Shown here piece by piece: positions 34,175 through 45,011 of a stretch of 64,000 bases of DNA. Below the pieces are notes generated by a model that had not been told where the DNA came from, made no database searches, and saw only the letters and a program-made list of their open reading frames with translations. The stretch comes from Oncomelania hupensis. Lineage: Eukaryota; Mollusca; Gastropoda; Littorinimorpha; Pomatiopsidae. The position numbers and the translations under genes were made by a program. The stretch is from the NCBI GenBank assembly GCA_036898135.1, contig CM072516.1, forward strand, positions 24,217,244 through 24,281,243, given 5' to 3'. Position 1 is the first letter of the stretch. Every line of letters starts with the position of its first letter.

Positions 34175-34242
34175 GGTTTTCCACGTTTCACCTACTCGCG
34201 TTTCGCCTACTCGCGTTTTGCCTACTTGTATTTCGCCTACGT
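34175..34242. repeat. 15-bp degenerate tandem repeat upstream of exon A
   Basis: Four to five variants of CGTTTCGCCTACTCG in a row, about 100 bp upstream of the candidate start codon of the macro-AIG1 gene. It may be part of a DNA-element end or a promoter repeat. Confidence 0.7.
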
Positions 34243-34395
34243 CCTGTTCACACTGTTTTATGTGTTTTAACATAAATAACCACTTCTATAACACAAGCCA
34301 AACAAAGATGGCAAGCCACTCAAATATATTTCTAGAGTCTTGCACACATAGCTGAAAATGAGCATTTTCAAAAGCTGTTATCATTATATTACACG

Positions 34396-34444
34396 ATTAT
34401 TGCTTTAGGTCCAGCGGACTCTTCCGAGCCAAATCAGGACCAGA
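34396..34444 (-). repeat. Interspersed repeat R1, copy 3 (3' tip only)
   Basis: Matches the last ~48 bp of copies 1 and 2 (ATTGCTTTAGGTCCAGCGGA, continuing to CAAATCAGGACC on the plus strand). Confidence 0.8.
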
Positions 34445-34457
34445 AACTGTTATCTGG

Positions 34458-34690
<233 letters not shown>

Positions 34691-34692
<2 letters not shown>

Positions 34693-35890
34693 GCGAATCG
34701 AACCCTGAAAATTTTAATGTTTAAAAAGTACAAGTTAAATGTAGTCGAGCATAATATTATGTTACTAGAATCCGAAGGAATAGGTAAGACTAGGCTTAGA
34801 TTCAGTTTTGTTTACCTTGAAGCTAAAAGACTAACAACGACAACTATGCAGTAACGACTTATGCAACAAAGGATTTGGGGTAATCGAGATCGACTTTGTA
34901 GACGAGACACGCCTCTGCAGACGCGCTCTGAAAAAAGAGGAGGCAACATTTGGGAGGTCAACAGGACTTTATGCAAGTAGTTACATGTAGTCTACTCACT
35001 GATCTATTATTTAGTTCAGTGAGTCTACTGGAAATTGACGAATTTCTTCAAGTAGATAGTATCTGATCTGGATTTAGAATTCCGTGTTGGCGAATTGTAG
35101 GGCGAGTACTCATAGATTTGTACACCCCCTTTATAAATCGTGGAATATATAGTTCACCCTGTCTGTTTGCAGGGTTGATAGTCTGTACTTTTTTTCTTTA
35201 AAGAAATAAATTTTATTTAATTTGGGTAAAACGTAAAAGAAATAAAATCTCTTTATTTTTTTGGGAAAATTAAACAAATAAATTTTCGTTACTTTTTTTT
35301 AAAGAAATAAATTTGCGTTAAATACATGAATGATTATTTATTGCTCAGCTCAGACCCAAAAAAGTGGTATGCAGTTTAAAAAAATTACATACAACTTGTG
35401 TTAGAACTCATGTCATCTATGAACACACTGAAAAAAAATTCAAGAACAAATACTGTGATTTGATATTTTATTAACAACAAAAATAGAGATATTAGACTAA
35501 TTTTTTTTTCTAATCTGTCCTTGCAACACTCATTCACACCCATTCCAAGCATTTTAACCCACGCACACCAACGAGACAAAGAAATTAAGCTAAGCATTCA
35601 AATACAGCAGCTAGAATAAAAAAGAATCTCTCACATACACATTATGTTTATAATATACACATATTTACAGAAACTCCCCAAAATTCTCCATTACAGATTT
35701 TGGGATGCATTTTAAATTTGTACATAATTTCTGAGAAAGGCATACACAATCAAGACAAAAATACCCATGCTTTGGACTGCTGCAGGGTAGGTTAGCGGCA
35801 ATGTCTACATAGGCTAATCCAAACCGCCTCAAACTGGCTGCAACTGGGTCAAACCGGCTTCGCGCATGTTGTTGTTCGTGGCGGAAAATC
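34691..35890. other. Unassigned AT-rich sequence
   Basis: No gene recognised. A minus-strand frame at 35892-35665 (75 codons) was seen but has no family resemblance. Confidence 0.4.
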
Positions 35891-35895
35891 AAACT

Positions 35896-36290
35896 GGGGT
35901 GGCCTCGTGGCGCAGTGGATAAGTCGCCGGTTTCCTATGCCGAAGGTCGCGGGTTCGATTCCCGCAAGGGGCGAACGTATGTGACTTAGGTACGAGACTA
36001 TTGAGGTCACCGAGGGTTTTCTCCGGGCACTCCGGTTTCCTCCCTCCCTTCAATAATGGTACAGGACGCAGTCAATATAAAAATTTCAAAAATAAAACTT
36101 AGATTTTCTTTCCGTCTCCTAATAGCGATCTCCCTGCCTTTACACCACCTGTTTGAGTGATGGATGTGTATTTGGTGTGTGTGAGGGTGGATGAGACAGG
36201 TGAGCGTGTATGTTGGTATAGATCGCCGCGCTTTGAGCCTGAATGATTTGGGGAAAGGCGCGTATAGCATCCTGTATTATTATTATTATT
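35896..36290 (+). mobile_element. tRNA-derived SINE, family S2, copy 1
   Basis: Head with A box TGGCGCAGTGGATAAG and B box GGGTTCGATTCCCG (35908-35965). The body carries GGGTTTTCTCCGGGCACTCC then GGTTTCCTCCCTCC. The tail is GCCGCGCTTTGAGCCTG ... GGAAAGGCGCGTATAGCATC followed by (ATT)n. About 90% identical to 52970-53351. The CGCTTTGAGC...AAAGGCGC tail is shared by many CR1/L2-type LINEs that mobilise SINEs. Confidence 0.85.
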
Positions 36291-36682
36291 AAGTAACGAA
36301 ATTTTTAACGAAAAAAATCGATAATCGTTACTTTTATTTTTTTTTAAATTCGTTAACTTTTCTTTAACTTTTAAAAAACATTACCGCGTTACATTTTCTT
36401 TTACCAAAAATTTAATTCACTAAATCGTTAAATCGTTAAATCTTCCAACCCTGTCTGTTTGTGTGTTTGTTTGCTTGTCGGCAATCAGATGTAATTCAAT
36501 ACTGTACTGTCAGCTGCCACAGGCACACGAATGTCCTTAGCACTGTCACAGTTTTAATGTAGTATAATAAGCTTGATATAATAATTCACTCCTCTTTATT
36601 GCTTACCGACCATTCTCGTAAATGAGTAAAAGTATACTTTGTATGACTTCCCATCACCACATTTTTGATTTTGGTCTATTAT

Positions 36683-36687
36683 TTATT

Positions 36688-36765
<78 letters not shown>

Positions 36766-36810
36766 GATGTTACGTTAATAATAAGAATTAATAACAGCGA
36801 CAACAACAAC

Positions 36811-36867
<57 letters not shown>

Positions 36868-36895
36868 GCCCCCCTCTCCCCCCCCCCCCCCCCCC
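36683..36895. repeat. Microsatellites (ATT)n, (AAT)n and poly-C
   Basis: (ATT)n at 36683-36765, (AAT)n at 36811-36866 and a run of C at 36877-36895. Confidence 0.95.
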
Positions 36896-37143
36896 AACAA
36901 ATTTTTTTACGATAACATAGGGGAAAAAAATAGGGTCGGTAGGTCGGCTTTTTTTCTTGTTCTCTTATTTTTTTAAAACTTTTCCACCTTGGGTGTTTGT
37001 TTTTTTTTTGGCTTTTTTCCCATTTTTTTTTTTGGGCCAAGGCGATCCCCCAAGAAAAGATTAGGATCGGGCCAAACAACTAGGGTCGGTCGGGATACAG
37101 TAAACAGACATTTGTTGGGCCTAATAATAATAGTAGTAGTAAT
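36896..37143. other. Unassigned sequence with poly-T runs
   Basis: Low-complexity T-rich stretches, no feature recognised. A GTAAT that serves as the TSD of the next element lies at its right end. Confidence 0.4.
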
Positions 37144-38754
37144 TGTGACGAGGCGTGCAATTGCAACTCTGAGCCCGGCCGCGAGCCGTCCAGCACCGCG
37201 CTCAGCCAGCCATCATCTCTCCCTACCCAGCCATCTTTAGCCGGCTCGCTCGCCCAGTCTTTAAGCCCCGCCCCCCGGGACACTTCCTTAAAGCCTGGCA
37301 CAAGCCCTGACATAGCGTCAGACCCCAGCCTTCCTGCCTTGAAGTACCAGCTGTCCGAAAACACGTCAACATCACCGAGTGACCTCTGAGTTTCGACAGT
37401 ACCCTTGTGCTTCCACCCGTCTAAGTTAAGGTAAGAGAGGGAACTTACTCTTTGTCATATAGCAGACCCATCACCCGTCGTTCGCCCATCATGTTCATGC
37501 GTCCTGTCAATATGTATGTTCATGTTTATAATTTCGCCTTGATGCGTCGCTATGACTTGTATTTCTCCCTTGCACATACTTTCTACCTTGTATATGACCC
37601 ATGACATGTTTGGATTTATGCTTGTATGCTCCGCTTGGCCCCTGTGTAAATATCCCATGCCATACTGTCCCTCCATATAGATTAAAGTCCACAGTACAGC
37701 CCAGACCTACACCCCATTTGCCCTGTACCCTCCATTTGCTTTCCGCTTGCCCCAATGTATAAATATTTGCCATGTTGTCAACCCCATCCTATGCGCCGAA
37801 TGTATCTCTTACTAGCGGCTGCCAATAAACTCCACTTTGGCCCAGTAAAGCTAGATGCATTGTTTGACTGTTGGTATTTGCACTGGCTCACCCCATGACC
37901 GGTCAAGCCAATTTGAATTCTGAGACGGGCTATCATAACCACAGGCCCTGAATCCGCACTATCCCTATCCCCAGCTGATACAGCGTCTGTATACATTGCA
38001 GACGGGTTCCTGTACCGGGCATATCACCCCGGCTTTGTATCAACTCCCAGTCACTGACCCGCCGCAGGCCCCTGTCAACGCAGGAGGTCAATGAGAAGCG
38101 AGACTTGGGACTTCACCATTTTCCCGCCGGCTAGCCACGTAAGCCGAATTCGATACCTGTGCCACAACAACAAGACGAGCACTCGTGGTCCATGAGTCAT
38201 CATCGCGTGACCACTGACCTGCATCTTTCGCCCACACCCTGCTACTAACGCCAACAAGCCATCCAGAGTATCCTGGACAAATCTCCGCACTACAGTACAT
38301 AGCTAAGTGCCTAAGCCTACGAGAATCCCCCCTCGCCAGATTACCAGAGTGACTTTTGAAACCATACAGATACACTCTCGCCCGGTGATGAGATCAGTCA
38401 ACGATAGCTCTAGTATCCCAAACATTGACTATCCGGAAAACCTCCAGACTACTCCTTACTAAAAGACGCTACGCCTATGACTCACGCTAGAAGCATCTGA
38501 CCCAGACTCTCCAATTTAAATTAAATAAAGTAGATAGTTATAGAAACCGCAATTACCCGGATTGGCCTTTGAATGCGAATTTCTTGACTATTGTAACTTT
38601 ATTTTCGTTCTCGTCTTTTTCCCTGTCTGATTATTAAGTTGGCCCAGCATTAATCTCCTGAATGTCGCCGCACCATTAACCTATTCAAAGGAGGTAATAA
38701 CGCGCTAGAGATTAATAGCTTAACCCCCATCCCCCAACCCCTCTCTTCGTGACA
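37144..38754. mobile_element. 1.6-kb LTR-like unit (possible solo LTR)
   Basis: Starts TGTGACGA, ends TCGTGACA (one mismatch as inverted ends). The perfect 5-bp TSD GTAAT lies at 37139-37143 and 38755-38759. GC content is higher than the surroundings. No gag, pol or transposase frame inside. Size and ends fit a solo LTR; a small non-autonomous LTR element is the alternative. Confidence 0.7.
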
Positions 38755-38960
<206 letters not shown>

Positions 38961-39622
38961 TAAGCGCTACAAATGCGTTTTACCCCTAAATCATCTATTA
39001 GGCTCCAAACATACACGCTCCCATGCAACACACACTCTCATGTACACAACAAGCACACACTTATCACCGAAACATCTGGTGTAAAGGCAGGGAGATCACT
39101 ATTAGAAGATGAGTTCGTAATGGAATTTAATTTGAAAATTGTGAGTAATGGCATCCAATACTATTATTATTATTATTATATGTGGATTGGCTGTATCCTA
39201 TACTATTATTATTATATGTCTTATGTCATTGCATGACTTGTGAGTGAATTCGCTAAACTGACCTCTGAAATAAACCGGATATGTGACGTCGTTCATTATC
39301 ATCACGTAATCATCATCATCATCATCATCATCATTATCACTCGTCGCCGTCATCCTAATCTCTCATCATCATCATCATCATAATCATTCTCGTCGTCGTC
39401 GTCATCATCATCATCTTTGCTGTCGTCATACACTCGTTTATGTATCGTCATTATCATTGTCGGCATCTTATTATTATTGTTGTTTTGCACGTCTGGAATC
39501 AATTTTACCAGTGCGTACGTAGTTAGACGAATAAATCTCTTTTATATTATGATATGTTCAATGAAGTGGATTGTGTCGTTTATGTACTTTAAATGTAATT
39601 ATTATTAACCACTAACCCCCTC
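38961..39622. other. Unassigned sequence with ATC repeats
   Basis: (ATC/GTC)n tracts at 39305-39420; remainder AT-rich. The CCCTC at its right end is the TSD of the adjoining LTR element. Confidence 0.5.
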
Positions 39623-41013
39623 TGTCACATGTAAAATGACAATGTATTATATTATGTAAAGTTTGGGAAATAAATTATGTGATATAATAAACCCGTGTTT
39701 GTTTGTTTGATAACTGTAGAGTATGGCCTAGCATGTTTCCTTCCGGAGGTTAAGTTTTATCCGTGTAATTCGTGCAAAATGCAAGTTTTGAAGAAAGTGA
39801 GCGATAGATTTCGAAAGCGCAGTAAGAATCGTCACTTCTTTTCCGTCTACTAGAGTAGAAACACGTTGTAACACTATTGTAGATTCTCGCTAGGATTAGC
39901 GAATATTTGTGTTTGAGAAAACTGGTGTTTTAGTTCGTTATTTATGCATAAATAACGAAGCGCTGTTAAAATTATAATTATATACTATTTCTGTGGCAGA
40001 GATAGGTTTGGTTTACAGCGTGTGCAGTTTTCAGTTGACTAAGCAAAGTGTTATGTAAAACTTCTGGACATTATTGCAGTGTCAGGTCAGGAACAGAGTG
40101 ACAGTTGTGTCAGGACAGAACAGAACAATTTAGAATAAAAGCAGGTCTAGTCTTGTGGAATTATAGTAGGCCTGGACTATCTGTGACACATGCATCATTG
40201 GATACACTTTTATATAACAACATAATCTTTTGAGGTGAGAATTTATTATTGTCTTTTATCATTATTGATGCAGACAGTCGTTTGTTTACCCCAATATTCT
40301 TTTGCAGGATGACAGCAGTGCTGGGCGCAGGGGCGTTTATTACCGTAATAAACGATGCACTGTTTATTTTTCTGACGGTGTAAACTTTGCCTATTAGGTA
40401 AGGTTGTGGGAGTAGGGATACTGTATGGTCTTTCAGCGTGTTGCAGATTTTCTCTTCTCTCGGATCCCGTGCCTGGGGAGTTTTCCCGGATCCATAGCCA
40501 GGGGAAGAGAGGACCATACCACCAACCAACCAGCCGACCACACAACCTCACCACCATCCTTTCAGCCATACAACCACCTACCAGTCCACTGCCGCCGCCA
40601 ACACCGTTGCAGTCCACCACCACCAGCAGCACCAGCATCATCACCGACAGGGGCTACCACCGCACTTCCTAGCTCAGCTAAGTAACACTGCTGAAGCCTA
40701 CGGTAGTTCCGATACCCCACCAGATGATGTGAACTATAAATCTGATTAAACTCCAAAGGATTTGGGGATACCAAACAAGACTTTAACTTAAAGAATATTT
40801 TAAGAATATTTCGGGGTTTTTGTACAGATTATTTGAAACATTTTCGGCAGATTTTGTAAATCGTGGTCCAGTAGTGTAAATAATAAGTCAAAGGGAAATT
40901 TTACACCGTTGTTTCGAGTTTCTTTATTCTTTCAAACTACCTTTTATCTAAACTTAACTTGTTCTTGGAACGAGACGTAGGAGGGTCTCTTCACAAAAAC
41001 TCTCCACGTGACA
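39623..41013 (+). repeat. 5' LTR of the young element
   Basis: 1,391 bp, TGTCAC...GTGACA. Near-identical to the 3' LTR except in the last ~115 bp. Confidence 0.95.
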
Positions 41014-41017
41014 ATTA

Positions 41018-41035
41018 TGGGGGCTCGTCCGGGAT
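41018..41035 (+). promoter_or_regulatory. Primer-binding site, tRNA-Pro type
   Basis: TGGGGGCTCGTCCGGGAT, four bases after the LTR. This 18-mer is the complement of the 3' end of tRNA-Pro and is the primer site long known from several retroelements. Confidence 0.9.
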
Positions 41036-41342
41036 CAGCACCCGCTGAGATCAGCATCCGCTGAGATAACAAGATAGTTCATTATCCTGGGTATAGGTTA
41101 GGAATTACCTTGTGGCTTCACAAAGTTTGTTGTTCTTAAGTTAGATCGTTTGAAGGTAGTGCATGTAAATACGTTGATCGTTGTTTTGTTTAGAGTAAGA
41201 ATTTTATATTCATACATTTGAGTACTTGGATACTTGTTTTCAGGAGTTGCTGTGACGGTCAAGGTTGCTGACATTATTAATTGTTTAGCATATGTTCTAG
41301 GTTGTTTGACATCTTAGGATAGTGTTTTGTTCTATAGTAGTC

Positions 41343-44300
41343 ATGGCCGAAGCCACTACTGACTCTCCAATTTCCGCACGGTTGCGCAAAACACAGAATG
41401 TAGCGTTAAGTTCTCCCGCGGTCCAGAACGCGCGACAGCATGGTAACATAGATGCTAAGTCTAGGTCTGTTGGCGAGATTTCAGGTTCGGGCTTACCTGA
41501 TCAAACCGAAGCAGTGGTTTCTCTTGGTCAACGTCTCAATCTGGCTGGACAAGAGTTAGCTGATTTTGTACGTCACACTTTAGCTGACCAGGCGAAAGCT
41601 GCTACAGAAGAGAGGCTAGCCAGGGAGCAAAGGGAGCGTGAAGAGCGTCTTACCCAACGGGAGTGGTCACTGAAAGAGCAAACTACCAAACAGGAGAGGG
41701 ACTTGGAGTATAAATTGGAATCTATGAGACTATCTCATGCAGAGAAGATGGCGAAACTGCAGAATGCCAGTCATCAACCAGTGGCATCGACGAGTCGCAT
41801 AGTTGTCGAAAACGCTTCTATTCCAGAGTTTGATGAGTCTAAAGATGATCTCGACGACTACTTGCGACGGTTCGAGCGTCTTGCCCGTGCACACGAATGG
41901 CCTGAAACTACGTGGTCAGTGAAATTGAGTACAGCACTTAAGGGTAGAGCTTTGCAACTCTACAACTCAGTAGACGAGGATACCGCATTCAACTACCCGA
42001 AGTTGAAGAAAGCACTGTTGGAAAGATTTCAGCTTACAGCTAATGTCTACCGTCAGCGATTGCGTAGAGCAAAGGTGAGAGAAGGCGAAACGTACACACA
42101 GTTTATTGCCCGTTTACGACTTTTTGCCGATCGCTGGGTGGAGATGTCCGGCAAGAGACAGACGTACGGGGATCTAATGGAGCTGATGCTTCTGGAACAG
42201 TTCATGGAAAGTCTTCCCGCTGACACGGCGTCGTTTGTTCTGGAGCACGAACCCGACACTTTGGCAAGCGCTGCACACTTCGCGCAAGTACACAAGGAGG
42301 CACACCCACAGCGGCACCGTAAACAATCGCCGAGGAACGGATCTTCCAGGGCTGACACTCAACCAAGGGAGAATGCCATGCCAGCGAAGGAAGAGGAAAG
42401 AGGTTCGAATCAAGCACGATCAGCTGGGCAGGCAGCTACAGCTCGTGTAACCTGTCACTACTGTCACCGCACAGGACACTTCAAGAAGGACTGTCCCAAG
42501 CGAGCAGCAGCCCAGCAAGGTACGCATGTTATTGTTTCAGGTGCGCAAGCAACCACAGAGGAGGATGGAATACCTGAACTGTGTGTTCCATGTTCGCAGA
42601 AGCATTTCAACCCAAAATGCAAGGTTAGCATCGACGGACACCAAGCTGAAGGACTACGCGATACAGGAGCCGATGTGATGGTGGTTAGAGCATCGTTCGG
42701 GCCGCCATGCGCTTACACCGGTCGTAAAGTGCCAATCACTCTAGCTGAAACAAGTTTGTGCAAGGATTTACCGATAGCTCGCATTACGGTGAATACTCCT
42801 TGGATCGAGGCTGAGATTGAAGCTGTCGTTATGCAGAATCCGCCCGCAGATCTCATCATTGGCAACAAAGTTTTGTTGGCTGATAGAACTTTGGTGAGCA
42901 TTCCAGTCTACCGCGTACCCAAGCAAGTAGCGGTACTTACCAGGCAACAAGCAGAGCGCCAGCAGCGTCCACTTCCGCCGCTTCCAGCAGTAGATACCGG
43001 ATCGGGAAATATCAAGCCGAAGGACTTGATTGCTCTACAGATGCAGGATCAGTCTCTTGCTAGTCTGAGAACCGCCGCCGAGTCAGGACAAGAGAAGAAA
43101 GCTGGTAAACAAGGGTTCGCGTCTTACCTATGGACGAAAGGAATTCTCTACAGGAAATTCCGGACTCAACAAGACCAGTATCAGCAAGTTGTTCTTCCAA
43201 AGAGTCTACGGAGAGGGGTGATGTCAGTGGCACACGATTCAGCGTTCGGGGGTCATCTGGCAACCACGAGGACACTAGACCGCATATGGCGCCAATTTTA
43301 TTGGCCAGGCATAGTCGGAGATGTGCGCCGTTTCTGCTCGTCTTGTGATCAGTGTCAGAAGATGTCGCCGAGAGGCCGGGTCAAGAAGGTTCCTTTGGTA
43401 CCAATGCCGCTAATCGACGAACCATTCCGACGCGTCGCAGTTGACATCATCGGTCCTATCAAGCCCGCTTCCGACAATGGCAACAGGTACATTTTGACTA
43501 TGGTGGACTACGCTACTCGCTATCCAGAGGCGATGCCATTGAAATCCATCGAAGCTACCCGTGTAGCCGAGGCATTGTTAGAACTGTGGTCAAGACTGGG
43601 CATTCCAGCGGAAATCCTAACAGATCGCGGAACCCAATTCACAAGCGAGATCATGCGAGAGGTCAGTCGTCTCTTGGGCATCCGTCAAATGTGTACCACA
43701 CCGTATCATGCCCAGTGCAGTGGTTTGGTGGAAAGATTCAACGGCACACTCAAGTCCATGTTACGCAAGTTGTGCCAGGAAAAACCAAGTGTGTGGGATC
43801 GCTATCTGCCAGCGGTACTGTTCGCGTACAGAGAGTCACCTCAAGAGAGCACAGGTTTTGCACCGTTCGAACTGCTATACGGACGTCGAGTTCGGGGTCC
43901 TATGGCTATTCTTCGTCAGAGTTGGACAGATGAGCAGGCACCTGAAGAAATCCAAACCACCGCAACGTACATTGTGGAACTTAGAAACAGGATCAAAGAA
44001 ACCTGCGAACTTGCCCAGCAAAATCTCAAGAAGTCTTCGGAAAGATACGCGAAAGAGTTCGACAAAAAGGCCACACCACGTACATTCAAGTCTGGAGACA
44101 AGGTGCTTCTGCTACTTCCGCAGCAGCATAACAAACTGCAGCTGCAGTGGCAAGGTCCGTACAAGGTCATCGAACGCGTCGGGGACTGGCGAGGTTCACC
44201 TGACTACAAGATTCAAGTCAAAGGGAAAGTCCGGATGTACCACGCGAATCTCTTGCGACGATACATCGAACGAGAGGAAGAAGTCGGCACCGATGAGGGG

Positions 44301-44942
44301 GAAAATGATTCGTCGGAGGAGCAGAGGGTTGACAACGTCGCGGTCGTCATCGACGAGACAGAGGTTGAGCTTGAGTCAGAGCAGGTACCTACGTGCATCT
44401 TGACAGCAAAAGAGAGCCATGTAGATGTCAACATAAACCCTGGCTTGGAACCAGCCAAGAAGAAACAGCCCAACGTTGTCACTTGGACTGAGGAATCAGA
44501 ACAGGCATTCCAGACGTTGAAGCAACGCTTAACCAGTCAGCCCATCATTCGGTTGCCAGATTTGGAGAAGGAATTCGTCTTACGTACAGATGCATCCCAA
44601 CAAGGGCTGGGAGCAGTACTATTGCAACAGGATGACGAGATTTTGATGCCTGTGGCATACGCTAGCCGCAAGTTGACCACAGCAGAGCAGAACTACTCAA
44701 CGGTGGAACAGGAATGTCTTGCTGTGGTCTGGGCGATCAAGAAATTCGAGCAGTACCTGTACGGAGTACACTTCACTCTGCAGACAGATCATCACCCGCT
44801 GCAATTTCTGAGGCAATCCAAACCAGCAAACGGACGTCTTGCCCGTTGGGCTATGTTGTTACAGCCTTACGAGTTCACTGTTCAAGCCATCGCAGGCAAG
44901 GACAATGTGGGAGCCGACTACCTGAGTCGAACCTTCAACTAG
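41343..44942 (+). CDS. gag-protease-integrase-RNase H polyprotein (no RT)
   Basis: 1,199 residues from the ATG at 41343 (GTCATGGCC, good context; the frame is open 21 bases further upstream but without an ATG). Order: coiled coil (about 90-145), capsid-like part (about 165-310), CCHC knuckle CHYCHRTGHFKKDC (about 370), protease DTGADVMVV (about 440), integrase H2C2 (about 626-672) and DDE: DIIGPI (about 702), LTDRGTQF (about 752), LVERFNG (about 795). A GPY/F module LQWQGPYKVIERV follows (about 935). Then ...VDVNINPGLEPAKKKQPNVV joins straight to WTEESEQAFQTLK and RNase H (RTDASQQGLGAVLLQ, LQTDHHPLQFL). The ~290-residue RT between NPGL and KKKQP is absent, in frame (about residue 1030). No stops or frameshifts. 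Confidence 0.95.
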   Translation: MAEATTDSPISARLRKTQNVALSSPAVQNARQHGNIDAKSRSVGEISGSGLPDQTEAVVSLGQRLNLAGQELADFVRHTLADQAKAATEERLAREQREREERLTQREWSLKEQTTKQERDLEYKLESMRLSHAEKMAKLQNASHQPVASTSRIVVENASIPEFDESKDDLDDYLRRFERLARAHEWPETTWSVKLSTALKGRALQLYNSVDEDTAFNYPKLKKALLERFQLTANVYRQRLRRAKVREGETYTQFIARLRLFADRWVEMSGKRQTYGDLMELMLLEQFMESLPADTASFVLEHEPDTLASAAHFAQVHKEAHPQRHRKQSPRNGSSRADTQPRENAMPAKEEERGSNQARSAGQAATARVTCHYCHRTGHFKKDCPKRAAAQQGTHVIVSGAQATTEEDGIPELCVPCSQKHFNPKCKVSIDGHQAEGLRDTGADVMVVRASFGPPCAYTGRKVPITLAETSLCKDLPIARITVNTPWIEAEIEAVVMQNPPADLIIGNKVLLADRTLVSIPVYRVPKQVAVLTRQQAERQQRPLPPLPAVDTGSGNIKPKDLIALQMQDQSLASLRTAAESGQEKKAGKQGFASYLWTKGILYRKFRTQQDQYQQVVLPKSLRRGVMSVAHDSAFGGHLATTRTLDRIWRQFYWPGIVGDVRRFCSSCDQCQKMSPRGRVKKVPLVPMPLIDEPFRRVAVDIIGPIKPASDNGNRYILTMVDYATRYPEAMPLKSIEATRVAEALLELWSRLGIPAEILTDRGTQFTSEIMREVSRLLGIRQMCTTPYHAQCSGLVERFNGTLKSMLRKLCQEKPSVWDRYLPAVLFAYRESPQESTGFAPFELLYGRRVRGPMAILRQSWTDEQAPEEIQTTATYIVELRNRIKETCELAQQNLKKSSERYAKEFDKKATPRTFKSGDKVLLLLPQQHNKLQLQWQGPYKVIERVGDWRGSPDYKIQVKGKVRMYHANLLRRYIEREEEVGTDEGENDSSEEQRVDNVAVVIDETEVELESEQVPTCILTAKESHVDVNINPGLEPAKKKQPNVVTWTEESEQAFQTLKQRLTSQPIIRLPDLEKEFVLRTDASQQGLGAVLLQQDDEILMPVAYASRKLTTAEQNYSTVEQECLAVVWAIKKFEQYLYGVHFTLQTDHHPLQFLRQSKPANGRLARWAMLLQPYEFTVQAIAGKDNVGADYLSRTFN

Positions 44943-45001
44943 GAAGCAAGGGGAAGGATACAGAACAGTTCTGAATGAAACTCCCATGTTTCATCTTGTG
45001 T

Positions 45002-45010
45002 CGGAGGGTA
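45002..45010 (+). promoter_or_regulatory. Polypurine tract
   Basis: GGAGGG-containing purine stretch immediately before the 3' LTR, in the expected place for plus-strand priming. Short, so modest confidence. Confidence 0.5.
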
Positions 45011-45011
45011 T

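Noticed and set aside
35665..35892. 75-codon minus-strand frame
   Set aside because: No recognised family, atypical composition, and next to a SINE; likely chance.
40161..40774. Overlapping open frames on both strands, repeated at 45550-46163
   Set aside because: They lie in the two LTRs. Their repetition only reflects LTR identity; no coding features were recognised.
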